Shown here: positions 48,417 to 60,790 of the stretch, piece after piece | Layout of the letters: each line of letters starts with the position of its first letter | Numbering within the stretch: position 1 is the first letter of the stretch | NCBI RefSeq assembly: GCF_954871325.1 | Contig: NC_088779.1 | Location: 21,516,846-21,580,845 of the forward strand | From: Gordionus sp. m RMFG-2023 | Lineage: Eukaryota > Nematomorpha > Gordioida > Chordodea > Parachordodidae | Length of the DNA stretch: 64,000 bases | Direction: 5' to 3' | The notes under the pieces: generated by a model | What the model saw: the letters and a program-made list of their open reading frames with translations, nothing else | Databases searched by the model: none | What the model was told of the DNA's origin: nothing | Position numbers and translations under genes: made by a program

Positions 48417-50139
48417 ATATATCAAATCTAAGGAAACAGATTAATACCGATCCGTAAATATTTATTAAAATAAAAAAGGTTCTTATTAAATTTTTATAAA
48501 ATTTGGTAATTATTGTGCAGTGTTGCTAAATAGCATGATTTGAGCCGATTTTTAAAAATGGTCGTATTAAAATCTTAGACAAAATAATATTATCTAAGCC
48601 CGATATAACCAGTTATTTAAAACAGCGGTAAATATTTTAGCATTATGAAGAAAATACTGAACAACAGTTTTGGTAAGCCAACAAATTAACCGTAATCTTT
48701 ACGATCTTACATCAAGATTTCATGATATTTCTTAACATAAAGGAGCTACCTTTCCGTGGGACTGGTTCAACAGAAATTACGGATGCTGCAAATGTAGAAA
48801 ACATAATTTATTCTTTCTGGGCTATTTATAGCAACTAGTAGATAGCCCGTCAAAAATGACGGAGAATGAGAATTTTATTCGTTTTTTTAAGAAAGATGTT
48901 ACCTTTTATTTAAAAATCATATCCAATTTATATAATTTTTAAATCCCCCCCCTCCCCATTTAGGTCAAGTCCAAGCAATGTCATTGAGTCAACCCATTAG
49001 GACTAAGAGTGGAAACTATTATTTGAGTCAAAATATATTTAAATGAGCTTGTACCCAATACCAAAATTCTTTGTAAATATATTACTGGTTACATAAGACT
49101 AACATTTAACATTAAAAAATTTCAAGCCAGGTCCAAGCTCATAATATTTGAAAAAAATTTCCACGCGTTCAAGACCTTATAATTTATAAAAAAAATTCTC
49201 AAATCTAGCTCAACCCATAATAATTTTGAAAATTTTTTCCTAGCCCGGCCCATAATAATTTGTATAAAATATTCTCAAGTCAGGTGCAAGCAAATATTAA
49301 TCTTGAGGAATATTTTTCAAGCCCAGTCCATCACATATTAAGTTTTAAAACTATTTCCCAAACCCGGAGATAGTTAAATTTCTAAATAATTTATCAACAC
49401 ATGAAGGGGAAATCTCGGATTTACCAATTAATGAGTTAACTCCTTTTATCAAAAAATTTGATAAGGGCTATCTATATCTTTTGTTATGTACAAAAAAATG
49501 CTATCTATTTAAATTACAAAAATGCCATTCAATACTAATGAAACTTATATGCAATTTATTTATATATTTTTTAAGAAATTTGTTTTTCTTGCCATATAAA
49601 TTTAGGTATTTTTTTTAAAAAATGATGAGGATTAATTAATACTCTGTGTGTCTGGTAAAAATAAGAGCAAATCCTTTATGACATTTTAATTTTTGATGAA
49701 AAAAGCGACAAAATAAATCTGGGCAGCCGTCTGCAGAAGAAAAAATAAATGTATAATATCATCCCATTTAGGGTTGTAGGTGAAAGTAATGAATAATGAC
49801 GGATTACCAAAGCAGTGTACAACACCCATTGCATCCTGATAAAGCTGAGGAGAAGAACGCGAAATGATATTTCTGCCAAAGTGTCAATTTTGGTATACCC
49901 CTCTAAAATAGAATCATGAACGACATTGTCAACTCAACCATAAAACGGTCGTAAGTATTGTTATAAAGGCCATGACAAAACTATCGCATATTTTCCCATT
50001 AATAATGTTAATGAAATTGGCTGCACTACACATTCACGTTTGAACATCTCTCTAAATATTCATGAAAGTTCCTCAGGGATTCGGATAAAGTATTATTTAT
50101 AATAACTCCTAATGAGGTGAATGATAGTGGAATTAAATG
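48417..50139. other. AT-rich repeat-derived region
   Basis: 48518-48620 is the left end of a foldback MITE (CAGTGTTGCTAAATAGCATG). About 49120-49380 contains four loose copies of a roughly 60-base motif (CAAGCCCRGYCCATAATAATTT-like, with drift). About 49640-50100 is of higher complexity, with a 67-codon minus-strand open frame (49676-49879) of no recognised family. I see no supported gene. Confidence 0.45.
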
Positions 50140-51096
50140 CTTATATTTGTTAAAAATTAGGCAGAGGTGGCATAGGGATTGTGGTAGTGGTAATAGAAAT
50201 ATCATTTGGAGGCAATTGGGTGTATAAAATAAACATATAGAAATAAAACATTAGATAAAAAACAAAATAAACCTCCAGAGGAGTTCACAGTGCCTTATTA
50301 TCTTGGCCACCAGTAACTCTAGAACGGGTAAGGCGTTTGTTGAATCGCCATTTTTTCCTTTGCTTATCTTTAATAATATATTCATCATGTTTGGTAGCAA
50401 TGTGAGGGATTAGGATTAGCCTAGACATATAAATAAATCAGGCAAAAATATAAATATACTATTGTTGAAATTAAACAAACATTAAAATAATGTAAAACCG
50501 GTAGAAGGGTCAATATTAGATGCATATTTCTAATAAGTTGGAGGGCTATCATCAAATAAAATTTTTGGGGGACTTATCAAGTCTATTATGATATTATAAA
50601 AGTTAAAAAATAACATGATAAATGTAATGTTATTAAGATAAAGGTTAATTAATTGTAAGGTAATTAAAAAATTAGATTAAAAAAGGGGGGAAAAAGAAGG
50701 TATAAATTATTATATTATATTATATAAATTAAAGGTGATAAGGTTTTGAGATATAGTGGTTAATAGATAATAGAGATAGAAAGAAAAGAATGAGATAATA
50801 AAATTTAGTGATAAATAAAAATGTTTATTTTTGTTAAAAAATAGGTGGAGGTGGCATAGGGATTGTGATAGTGGTGATGGAAATATCATTTGGAGAACTG
50901 GGTGAAAATAAAATAAACATAGATATAAAACATAAGATAAAAAAAAACCTCCAGATGAGTTCATTACAAGCGTAGTTCTTTATTATTTTGTCTACCAGTA
51001 ACTCTAGAACGGGTAAGGCGTTTGTTTATTTGTCATTATTTTCTTTGCTTATCTTTAATAATAGAATCATCATGTTTTGTAGCAATGTGAGGGAAT
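50140..51096 (-). repeat. duplicated exon-like block, two copies 683 bases apart
   Basis: Copy 1 (about 50140-50412) and copy 2 (about 50823-51096) are roughly 80% alike by eye. On the minus strand each reads a basic peptide, HIATKHDEYIIKDKQRKKWR then FNKRLTRSRVTGGQDNKAL in copy 1, and HIATKHDDSIIKDKQRK-stop in copy 2. A second conserved block reads NDISITTTIPMPPLPNF-stop against NDISITTITIPMPPPPIF-stop, with several silent differences. A relic or short gene of unknown function, or part of an unrecognised mobile element. Confidence 0.5.
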
Positions 51097-51169
51097 AAGG
51101 TTTTATTTTGAGTTGTTAGTAGATTTTGTAGGGCCTCGCTATCCCTAGTGCGTTTCTTTTTTTGATTGA

Positions 51170-51760
51170 TCTGCCATCTTTTTCTTTTATTAATGAAGGA
51201 TAAATCACCACCTGTACAATCATTAACTGAGGTTAGGACATGTCTTGTTATCTAAAATAGAAATAAAGAATAATATAAAGAATATAAATGCAATGAACAT
51301 GATCTAAAATTAAACAAAAGAATAAATAAAAAATAGAGTCAATATTAGGTTAACCTCTCTAGAAATAGTGGGAATACAATCATTAACTGAGGTTAGGACA
51401 TGGCTTGTTATCTAAAATAGAAACAAAAGAATAAATAAAAAAAATAAATGCATTGAACTTGATGAGGAGCCAATATACCACTTGTACAGTCATTAAATAT
51501 GGGAAAGACATGGCTTGTTATCTAAAATAGAAACAAAAGAATAAATAAAAAAATTAATGCATTGAATTTGATGAGGAGTCAATATACCACCTGTACAATC
51601 ATTAAATATGGGTAAGACAGGGCTTGTTATCTAAAATAAAAACAAAGAATAATATAAAGAATATAAATGCAATGAACATGATCTAAAATAAAAACAAAAG
51701 AATAAATAAAAAATAGAGTCAATATTAGGTTAACCTCTCTAGAAATAGTGGGAATATCAT
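51170..51760 (-). repeat. tandem about 110-bp units with exon-like cores
   Basis: CTTGTTATCTAAAATA recurs at about 51244, 51404, 51514 and 51623. On the minus strand each copy is a TTTTAG acceptor followed by ATAACAAGNCNTGTC, an exon-like segment reading IT(S/R)HVLTSVNDC or ITSHVFPIFNDC. 51260-51375 and 51645-51755 are also near-identical. The first unit continues into a Lys/Arg-rich frame (FINKRKRWQINQKKKRTR). This looks like local exon amplification, on the same strand as the 50140-51096 blocks. Confidence 0.5.
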
Positions 51761-52004
51761 CCATCATAAGCTAAAAATAGATATGATCATAAAAAATGAA
51801 CAAATAAATTAATTCTTCTGATTTCAGGAATTCAAATAAAATGATAATCTCTAAAAATTGGTATCTGGCACTCCGATTTCAGTCAAGGAAAATGATAGTC
51901 TCATAAAAAATCAACAAATAAATTACTTCTTCTGATTTCAGAATTTGGTATGAACATCTGTTTAAAAAAATATAACAAATAAAAAATAAATAAATAAATA
52001 CGTA

Positions 52005-52079
52005 CCGATGACATGACGTAACGATGACATGACGTAGCGATGACATGACGTAGCGATGACATGACGTCACGATGACGTA
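52005..52079. repeat. 16-bp minisatellite, CGATGACATGACGTAG-like
   Basis: Four full units and one shortened unit of RCGATGACATGACGTA occur; one junction forms TGACGTCA (52062-52069), the consensus CRE/ATF site, and others give TGACGTA half-sites. The two overlapping minus-strand open frames across it (Ser/Arg/His-rich) are by-products of the repeat. Confidence 0.92.
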
Positions 52080-52271
52080 GTGAGGACATCGGAAAATTAT
52101 AATATAGATGTTTTCATACACCATCCAAAAAGATCCTGAATTAAATAAAATTACGAAATTTATATACAAAAATACGCGATATACATCACTCAGATTTAAA
52201 ATGAAGTAATATCTATTATGATATGGTGCTTGATTATATTTCATTTCAGATAAATATAATAAAAGTGAGAT

Positions 52272-54176
52272 CAGGGGCGTCGCTAGCCTTTACAATCACA
52301 GGGGGCTCAAATAAAAATCTTTTGCGGGCCTTCGTCCCGCTTTTGCCTGGCCTTCGGCCGGGTTTTATATTAATATATTATACTTTTTAAAAATTAGCTA
52401 ACTCTGAATAATTATTCTGAATTTCATATTTTGTCATTTATTATATTATGCATACAAAATAAACTAGCATATAAATGATTAAAACAATATAAGACATTTC
52501 TAAAAATATTATTTTTTAATACAAAATCTATTTATTACAGTATAAAATATTTTTGATTGCTGATTTAAAAAAAATTTTGCTTCTAAAGAATTACAAGTGA
52601 TAAAAAAGGTTAATTAATTCAATATGCCTCAATTGATAATGGTTTTTAAAAACTACATATTTTAAAATTAGCAACTTATATTGACAAAAGGTCAAGAAAC
52701 TAATATAACACTCTGTTACCATTTTTAGACAATGTTTTAAAGAATGAATTAATAAGGAAAAATTTATAAGCCTAACCAAATCAACAATTCTTGGAGAAGA
52801 GAATATAAACGACCAATCTAAATCATAAAACTATATGGTGGTTATAGCTTCCTCTTAAAAGACATGATGGAAGCTAGATAAGTAATTGAGAAAAAAATTG
52901 TGAGATATTAAATTTCTAAAAGATTATCTTCCATTTTTGATGATATATAAACAACTACACAATTGACCCTTATTGCTTATAAAATATGCAATCATGTGCT
53001 CTCAGCAGCTGTAATAATAATCTTAAATTACATAGCTACATAAATTATAGATGCTGGTTAATTTGCAGTCATAGCCATGACACTCAGTATACTAACTTTA
53101 TATTTATTATGCTAGATAAATTGATAAAACAAAAACACTAAAAATCTTTAGAAGAAATTATGCAAATGTATTAAAGCCTTAAGTTATTTACAAGGCAGGG
53201 ATGCCATATTAGAAATAAAACATTTTGTAGCTATAAAATAAGAACCAGAGTGATATTATGTGATAAAAGAAATTAATTAAGATTTTATATATTATTGTCG
53301 CACCACCTCTAGTTGGTATATTATATCTTAAAATAGTAGTAGTTTGTAAATATCAAAAGCTTTCCTAAAAACACGTAAAAAAGAGAAGAAAAGTTATCTA
53401 ATTTATTACATCCATTCTGGGATAAATAATAAGATGTTATATTTTTAAAAATATTTCCTAATAAATAGATTGCGTTAAATTTTTAAATGCAATTTATTAC
53501 TTATATTTATTACAAAAGCATTTATTAGTAAAATTTATTAAAATATTAACTGTAATATATTAAATAACTTCAAATACGTCTGTAAAAGTGGTATTTAACC
53601 TAATCTTTTATAACCAATTATATCTAAAAGAACTTTATTTTATAAATAAATCGCTTATACTTATTTGGATTTGGACCTTGAAGATAATTTTAAGAAGAGG
53701 CATGGTAATTAAATTTAAATATCAATAATATAGTGGATTAGTGATTTTGAACTCGGCTAATTACATATTAAATTTGTTAATTTTCAATTAATATTTATTT
53801 ATTTATTTAATTAGGGTTATATAATAATTTAAATAATAAAAGTCAATAAAGCTTCAACTGTTAATGCTAAATTAATATTTAGTGAGTGATATTAATATTC
53901 TATTTTTAACACAGAATTTTATTGCAAGCTGATATAATTTATAAGTATTAATCTAATCTAATAATTAAAATAGTATTCATTTAAGAATAATTTAGATAGA
54001 CTTATTCATTTTTAAATTATAAAATTAAATCTATATATTACTCAATAGAATAAAAAAATTCATTTAGTGGGCAATCAAAAAAATTTATTTTTTGTTCAAG
54101 TGGATATTAAGGAGCCATTAAAAAAAAAGTGGCTTCAGGGTGCTCGAGTCCCTGCGCCCCCCTAGCGACGCCACTG
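52272..54176. mobile_element. 1.9-kb non-autonomous hAT-type element
   Basis: It starts CAGGGGCGTCGCTAGCC and ends GCGCCCCCCTAGCGACGCCACTG, an imperfect inverted repeat. It is flanked by GTGAGAT (52265-52271 and 54177-54183), a 7-bp match consistent with an 8-bp hAT duplication with one changed base. Near the left end, GCGGGCCTTCGTCCCGC and CCTGGCCTTCGGCCGGG form two strong hairpins. The interior at about 53560-53800 is homologous to about 47980-48180 and 63850-64000. No transposase is encoded. Confidence 0.85.
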
Positions 54177-54183
54177 GTGAGAT

Positions 54184-54885
54184 GCCTTTTACTTTGTCTT
54201 AAGGCTGATGTGACAAAAGATGCATCAGGTTGTGAAAACCTGAGCATAATTATATATATTTTATCTGGAGAAGTCCAAGAAAATTTATTATGGATTATTA
54301 ATTCACAGTGTCTTTCTGCAGTAATTGCATTTTAAAGCAACTTAATGAGTTAAATATTAATTCAACTAATATGATAAACCAGGCATATTATGGTGCAAAC
54401 GTTATGGCCGAAATGGAGGAGTGCAAAACCTACTTCAAAAAAAAATTAATAAAAAAGTTCCTTTTATACAATGCTACCACATGTTACATCTTGTGGTTCA
54501 AAATTGGTATAATAATATTGTTTTCATTTCTAATTTTTTTTAATTTATTCAATGCATTGCATAATTTTTTAGGCGGTTTAACTTTCCTGTAAATATGCAG
54601 GCCATACTCTTAAGAGACTTTTCGACCAGAGGTGGACTCATTTAGCAACATCTCGCATCATTTATGTTAATTTTGAGGCTATTGGTGAAGTATTAGTTTA
54701 CTTTTATAATAGAACTCTTAATTCAGAGGTTTCCACTCATGATTCTGTCGAAGCCTCTGGTCTTTTATCTCAATACATTAATATAAATTACGTTATATTA
54801 GCCATTATAATTTATGAGATATTAATAACAATAGATCCACTATATAAGTATCTACAATCAGTAGGTACTTATCAAGTGGATGCTA
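54184..54885 (+). pseudogene. hAT transposase relic (DUF4371/ZMYM1-like)
   Basis: Plus-strand pieces in shifting frames read KADVTKDASGCENLSIIIY, ILSGEVQENLLWIINSQCLS, LKQLNELNINSTNMINQAY and YGANVMAEMEECKTYFKKKL, then FDQRWTHLATSRIIYVNFEA and IDPLYKYLQS. These are the D-T-D and YDGA-VMAG-type blocks and the RW block of DUF4371-type hAT transposases. At least three frame changes kill it. The element at 52272-54176 is inserted in its 5' part, and the piggyBac sequence adjoins its 3' side at about 54885, so this relic is the oldest layer. Confidence 0.75.
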
Positions 54886-56490
54886 AAAATTGTATACCCT
54901 TGGACACTCATAACATCTTCCCTTTCTATTTATTGGAATATGTTTTTCATCAATTATGTTGAGAACGTCCCCTATGTTGTTACGTAATAGTCTACATATA
55001 CGAGGGTTCTCGTATCTACTGGTCATAAATGGAGTTATCAGTTCCATAGCTAATAATTTTATAAATTTAGACCTTTTTATAGTCAACAAATTATTGGCTT
55101 TATAAACTATTAGGGCATTTATTATTAAAATATTTATCATAGTATAAAAAATGGTAAGTGGCCATCTATTTGATCTCCTAGATATGGAATATATTGAGCA
55201 AAGTTGATCCACTACATCAACTCCTGCTTTGGTTAAATCATAAAAAGTAATAATTTGTGGTTTTAACAATTCACCAATTGTTACATCAATTTTATTATTC
55301 TTATACCTTTTTGGTATATATGAAACAATAGTAGTATTTTCTTTGAATCCAAATAAACTTGAATATATTTCTCTTTTTTTATTAAAAAATAATGCAGGTA
55401 ACTGCTTTTTATTTTTTTTAATAGTCCCTACTATTGTTAGGGAATGTGAAGATAATAAATAAAATTCATAGTTAGTAAACCAATTGTCCATTGTAATATT
55501 TCTAATACTTTTTGAAATTGGTTGAATTAGTCTTTCAACTACATCAAATGGCTTGTTTGACAATTTATATGGCCCTTCTGGCTGATTGCCAGTATATAAT
55601 TCTGTTTTTAATGTATAAAAAGTTCTAGAATCAACTAGAGCATATATTTTCAGACCATATTTTGATGGTTTTATTTGGCATATATTGCCTAAATGGACAT
55701 TTTCCTTTGAATGCAGGAAGCATTTCATCAATAGTAACATATTGTCCAACAGAATAAGAATTATTGCAATTATCATTAAAAATATCAAAAATTTCTCTAA
55801 TATGTGTGGCTTTATCAAGTGCTTTCCTTGTATTTCTTGTATTCATATCATCAAATCTAAGCACTCTCAATAGAAATTGGAATCTATTTATATTCATAGT
55901 ATATCTAAATATATCAACACCAAATCCATCCTTATTCCATAAATCTCTTATATTTTGATGACTGGATTTATAAACTCCGGCTATCATTAGCAAACCAACT
56001 AAGGCATTCAATTCATTTTCATCCATTTTGGCATGATAAACAGAGTCATCTTTTTCAATGGACTCAATCTTTTGATTTGTATATTTTAAAACTAAATCTG
56101 TAATATTAGGTGAAATGAATAATTTGAGGCTTTCTAATGGTGATTTTGCATTTTTTTGCATGAGATTTAACCCCTGGCAAACATGATATTATATTATGGG
56201 ATCTTGTCCTTTTTTGTGTAGGGCATTCCATATTCCATTTAGTTTTTCCATCTTTACCTTCATATTTTTATATAATTTATTAAAGACTAGCATATTTTAC
56301 TGTAACATTATTTATAGCTATCTTCACACACATCACTATCTATATTGTCCTCCTCTCTCTCCGAGTTGTGATTGCTGTTATACAAATAATCATCATCTGA
56401 CTCAAAATCTACTTCACCTATATAAATTTTATTAATATCAAATATTAAATAGAAAATACTTCCAGAACTTGATGATATTAAATTTTCCAT
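54883..56490 (-). pseudogene. piggyBac transposase, frameshifted and 3'-truncated
   Basis: A DDE/DDD cut-and-paste transposase. The N-terminal acidic piece (56308-56490, starts MENLISSSSG, contains DFESDDDYLY) is followed after stops by 55631-56161 and 54883-55818, which overlap in two frames. Catalytic-region motifs are visible: TIDEMLPAFKGK, MDNWFTNYEF, and YDLTKAGVDVVDQL with RWPLTIFYTM, supplying the three Asp. A one-base excess in an A-run near 55665 shifts the frame within the conserved PNKP segment. The last residues (RKGRCYECPRV) start the Cys-rich C-terminal finger, which is cut off. No intact enzyme is encoded. Confidence 0.9.
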
Positions 56491-56887
56491 ATGCTAATTT
56501 TATAGTATTTTGCTCCACAAGAAAAAAAAATAGTATAAAATTTTAAAATTTTGAGTAACAATATAACAATGAAAAATTTACAAATAAAATTTTTTTTTTC
56601 AATTTTATATATTAGTTTGTAATATACAATAATATTTATCAATAAAAAAAAATTGTGAAAAAAAAAATTACTTAAGTACAAAGGTGGGACTTATACTACC
56701 CCAAGCTCAACAAATTGCAAATATTTTAAAAAATATCAAATCAATTATCTTGAAATTTGGTAGATATATTATTTATAAGAAAATATTAAACTACTATAAA
56801 AACTAGGTCAAAATATCTTCAGGTTTTTTTATTACCAACATTATAAAAGCCGTGGGGTATTATTTACCCCACCTTTGTAGTGAAGGG
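54886..56887 (-). mobile_element. piggyBac element, right terminus preserved at a TTAA
   Basis: The transposon end next to the transposase start reads, on the minus strand, TTAA-CCCTTCACTACAAAGG, then the palindrome GGGGTAAATAATACCCC. TTAA at 56888-56891 is the family's target site. An internal partial repeat of the end (ACAAAGGTGGGACTTATA) is at about 56679. No matching CCC end followed by TTAA was found on the left, where the sequence passes straight into the hAT relic, so that end is deleted. Confidence 0.8.
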
Positions 56888-56891
56888 TTAA

Positions 56892-58291
56892 ATTGTTAAA
56901 AATTTATTTGTAAAGATCATATGCATACAATTTGCCGCGAATGTTATCTCAAAATTTTACATGATATTTGATGATTAATATTTTTTTTGATATATGATAT
57001 TTTTTTATAAAATTTATGTAATTTTCATTATTCAACATTGATTTAATAAAATATTTAATAAAATTTGCATTTTTTGAATTTTATTTAGTGATAATACCAT
57101 AATTAAAGGAAGTACTCAAAAAGAAAATTTTATTTCAGTAACTTTAGGAAAATTTGTCTAACTTTTTTTTGGAGGTAAATATTAATCTAAGATTTAGTAT
57201 TTATTATCTCCTATATTTTATAAATATATACTCATAATTTTAGATCTCAATTTTTAATATGTTCTGAGATATAGCTATTTTTATTATAAATTTTACATTT
57301 TTACAAAATTTTAAATAAAAATATGGGTATTGTATTATATATATTCTAAAAATAAAAATTTAGTGTCTTTTCTTTCCTTAGGTGGTCTGGTATATTCTAA
57401 AAATTAATTACTTTTCCTTTCCTTCATCATTATGTTGGAACGTAGTAAAATAAAAATACACCGCCCCCCCCCCCCTTAGTTAACTAAAATAAATTTATAT
57501 TTAACAAAAAACATCTAGGGCTGGGTATATAAAAATTAATTTTATAAAACATTAAATTTGATACAAAAAAATAAAATTATTCCCCCCCCCCCCCTAAATG
57601 ATGAGGTGCCAGCAAGGCGTTAATGAATTTAAATTTATTTTTTCAGAGAATTATTTAGTATATAATAATTTTTTATAATTATAAAAAAAACTTTTTTCTT
57701 TACTTATAGTTTTTTTTGATTAAAATTTTTATTTTTTCTTCAATATGATGATAATGGAAACAGAAATAGAACAAGTAATAACAAAAAAAACTATTAAGTG
57801 GTATAATAATAAGTTTGAGGTGTTTAAAAAAACAGAAATATCACATTTATGTATCAGGAAAAAAATAGTTAAAGTGAATATTTTTTCAAATTTTTACAAT
57901 AATTTTTTTAAAAAAAAGTAACATAAGAATTTATCTACGAAATGTTTCTAGAATATCGTGTGTAATTGGAAAATTAATTTTTTGGAAGTGTAATACTGTA
58001 TTGTAGTATTTAATGATCTTTATTTCAGATTCTAACCTTAAATTTCAATATTGATCATAAAGACTTATACTAAGAATTTAAAAAATCAGCCCCCACCTTT
58101 AAAGTAATTAACTTATATTGCAGATTGCCATTCGTTTTTTTATGTAGAAAGGCGCTTAGAAGAACGAAATATAAAAATTATCAACTAAAGGATATTTTAT
58201 TTTGTATATATTATAATAATCTATAATTACAAATACAAAAATAATAATTTACATAATGATTTAATTTTGTAAGAAAATATTATATTTTTAA
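56892..58291. other. AT-rich region with two poly-C tracts
   Basis: C-runs of about 13 bases at about 57463-57476 and 57583-57595 lie about 120 bases apart with similar flanks (AAAATA before and TTAG or TAAATGA after), suggesting a small duplicated unit or MITE ends. The rest is low-complexity A/T. No gene. Confidence 0.5.
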
Positions 58292-58540
58292 CATTTTCTT
58301 AATATTAATTGAGAATTATTCATTTTTATAAATAAAGTAAGTGTTTGGACAGGTATAAAAAATTTTCTATTAGATATTTAAGCATCAATACTCATAAAAT
58401 TAAATTTAATCATAATCCTTTTTTTTATAAAAGTAAAAAAATAATGTTCTATTCGCTAGATGACGTCAGTATTTTACCAAAAATATAAAAATAATGAATG
58501 TGTTTAATAAATTTTTATAATGAGATAAATTCTAAATACT
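58292..58540. repeat. MULE left terminal inverted repeat
   Basis: It pairs with 61592-61851 in inverted orientation. Both contain AAGTGTTGGACAGGTATAAA-like and AATGAATGTGTTTAATAAAT blocks. The left copy has CTAGATGACGTCAG where the right has CTAAATGGCGTCAA. Confidence 0.9.
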
Positions 58541-60123
58541 ACCACGTTGACCTCCTAAATCAACACACCCACTGAGTAACATGACATAATCCACGTCATG
58601 TACGCAACCTTCTTCCATTGTATTAAGTTTGAGACTGTTCCTCCCTACAAAAGTGAAATAGTAAGTATAATCGGATTCTGTTTCAGATATTATAGCTTCA
58701 ATACATTTATAAAATAAAATTTACTCATTTTTTTACATTCATGATAGTAAAAAAATATTTTTCTATCCTCTAGATGAAATATTTTTTATCATTCAAATTT
58801 AGAAAACAAAAATTTTGAACTGGTCTATTTTAACTTATTCTACCAAGATGCACTAAAATGTCTAACGGTGTATTTTTATTGTAATCTTTTCTATATTTTA
58901 GTAAATTAATTAGTAGTCTTTTTTAAATTTTACCATTTCCATTGATCAGAGTAATTAATAACGAGAGTAATTTTTTTTATTGATACATAATTATAAATCA
59001 TAATTTAACGATATATATTATAATAATGCTGTTATAATATAAGTGATTATTTACATAAAATATAATTTGTTCGGCATCGGTGAAAAGAGGATTAAAATAT
59101 AAATTTAAGATAATATAATTATATATATTGACGAAATAAATAATATTCGTTATTCTAGAAATATAAGAAAGGGGCAGGCGAATGTCGGGAAAAATAAACA
59201 ACAAGTTCACTTTACTATATTATAAACCTAATTATGTATATTGATGAAATATATCTGTTACTTTAATGGGCGAAGGGCATGCGAAAATCAGGAAAAAATA
59301 GGGAATTAAAATTTATAATAAATATTTTCATAATTACGAAAATTTAAAAAATATTAAGTAGTGAGTTCATAAATGCATTTCTAAATATATTAATGAACTG
59401 AAATAATAAAATAAATTAACGATAAATAAAGCATTGGAAAAATATAAGTGTAGGACCCCTAAGCGAGTAAACCAGATTCGCGAAATATTTCAATAAAAAA
59501 ATTGTAAATGCTATTATGTCTAAAAAATTACACAACATAATTTTTATTTTAATGGATGGGCATAATAAAAAATTTACGTGATTTATGCAACTATTGTAAA
59601 AATGAATTAAAATTTTTCGCTATATATAATATATTAACTTAAAAACCCTTTAAAGAAATTAAACGACAGAATTAAAGATATTACAATGATCTAAGAGAAT
59701 GAATTCGAAAGATAAATCTCAGAGAGTGAGAAGAATATTTATTAAATAATTATTATCCTAATTTCTAATACCCGAATCAGTAGATGGTTATGATACATAT
59801 AATACTTCACTTAATAATCATGTAAAGATAAAAGGTTATCATTGTACAACTAAAAAGCTAGAACATTAATTCCTTTAGATAAATATAATTTAGTTGATAT
59901 TATTTTTTCGAGTCCTTTCTGCTTTAATTCTAAGTCGCTGATGTGGTTTTTTTGGGCATTTTGGTTTTAAAACAGATAAGTTTTATCTAATGAATGTAAT
60001 TTATCTTTGTTCTTACTATTAAGTAAATTATTTAATGTATCATGACAATCTATCGATTCGGGAATTAAATAGTTATGATACTCATTATTTAAAAAATATT
60101 CTCCTGTTCCTGAGAAAAATCTT

Positions 60124-60790
60124 TCAATTTCTTTTTCTTGTAACATTGTTATATCTTAAATTTTTTTCGATTAATTCTTTTAAAGGACGTTGTTTCCAGT
60201 TTATATATGATTTTAAAACGTGATTCATAGATTCACAGTTGTTATTTAACCATAAACAATTTATTATTTTATTTTTTAGGGGAATGTAAACATGTTCATA
60301 AATTACTTTTTGAAATTTATTTTTTATATATGGCAAAAATATATTTAAATTTTGATTATTACAATAATTATATAAATCATTTAATTTTTCATCAAGCCCA
60401 TTAAAAGAAAAAATGTCCTGTATAATTTTTTTAGACATAACAGCATTTACACACACCTTGTTTTTCCACAAATATTTTCTTACATTGTCTTTTAAATGAG
60501 TATTAAATTTAAATATTTACCGAATAGATTTTACTATAGCCTTTTCTTGGTCACTACCAAATATGATATTTTTAATATTTATTTTATTTATTAAAAATGC
60601 AGAATGTAAATGAGAAAAAAAAGTATATGTGGTCATATTAGAATCTCCATGCGAATATATTGGTCTTAAAAATATTGGGGATTCGTATGTTTTATATCTC
60701 TTACTTTATGTTTAAATACTATAGCAGTAAGGTATAGATCACCCAAATTAAATGTTTTATCAACAGTCTACGATGGTGTTTTGTCTTTGA
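60124..60790 (-). pseudogene. MULE transposase relic
   Basis: Minus-strand pieces in order: TVDKTFNLGDLYLTAIVFKH (first catalytic Asp), then YSHGDSNMTTYTFFSHL, GSDQEKAIVKSIR-stop (second Asp), HLKDNVRKYLWKNKVCV, and the longest open piece (60124-60471) with WLNNNCESMNHVLKSYINWK, whose Glu is the likely third catalytic residue. This is the D-D-E spacing of MULE transposases of animals. At least two stops and two frame changes inactivate it. It is centred between the long inverted repeats. Confidence 0.75.

Noticed and set aside
50710-50964. 84-codon Leu/Phe/Tyr-rich minus-strand frame
   Set aside because: Crosses the duplicated block in a frame that the other copy does not keep, and is otherwise A/T low complexity.
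51879-52244. 121-codon minus-strand frame rich in Ser/Arg/His
   Set aside because: Most of it is produced by the 16-bp minisatellite at 52005-52079; there is no conservation between its frames.
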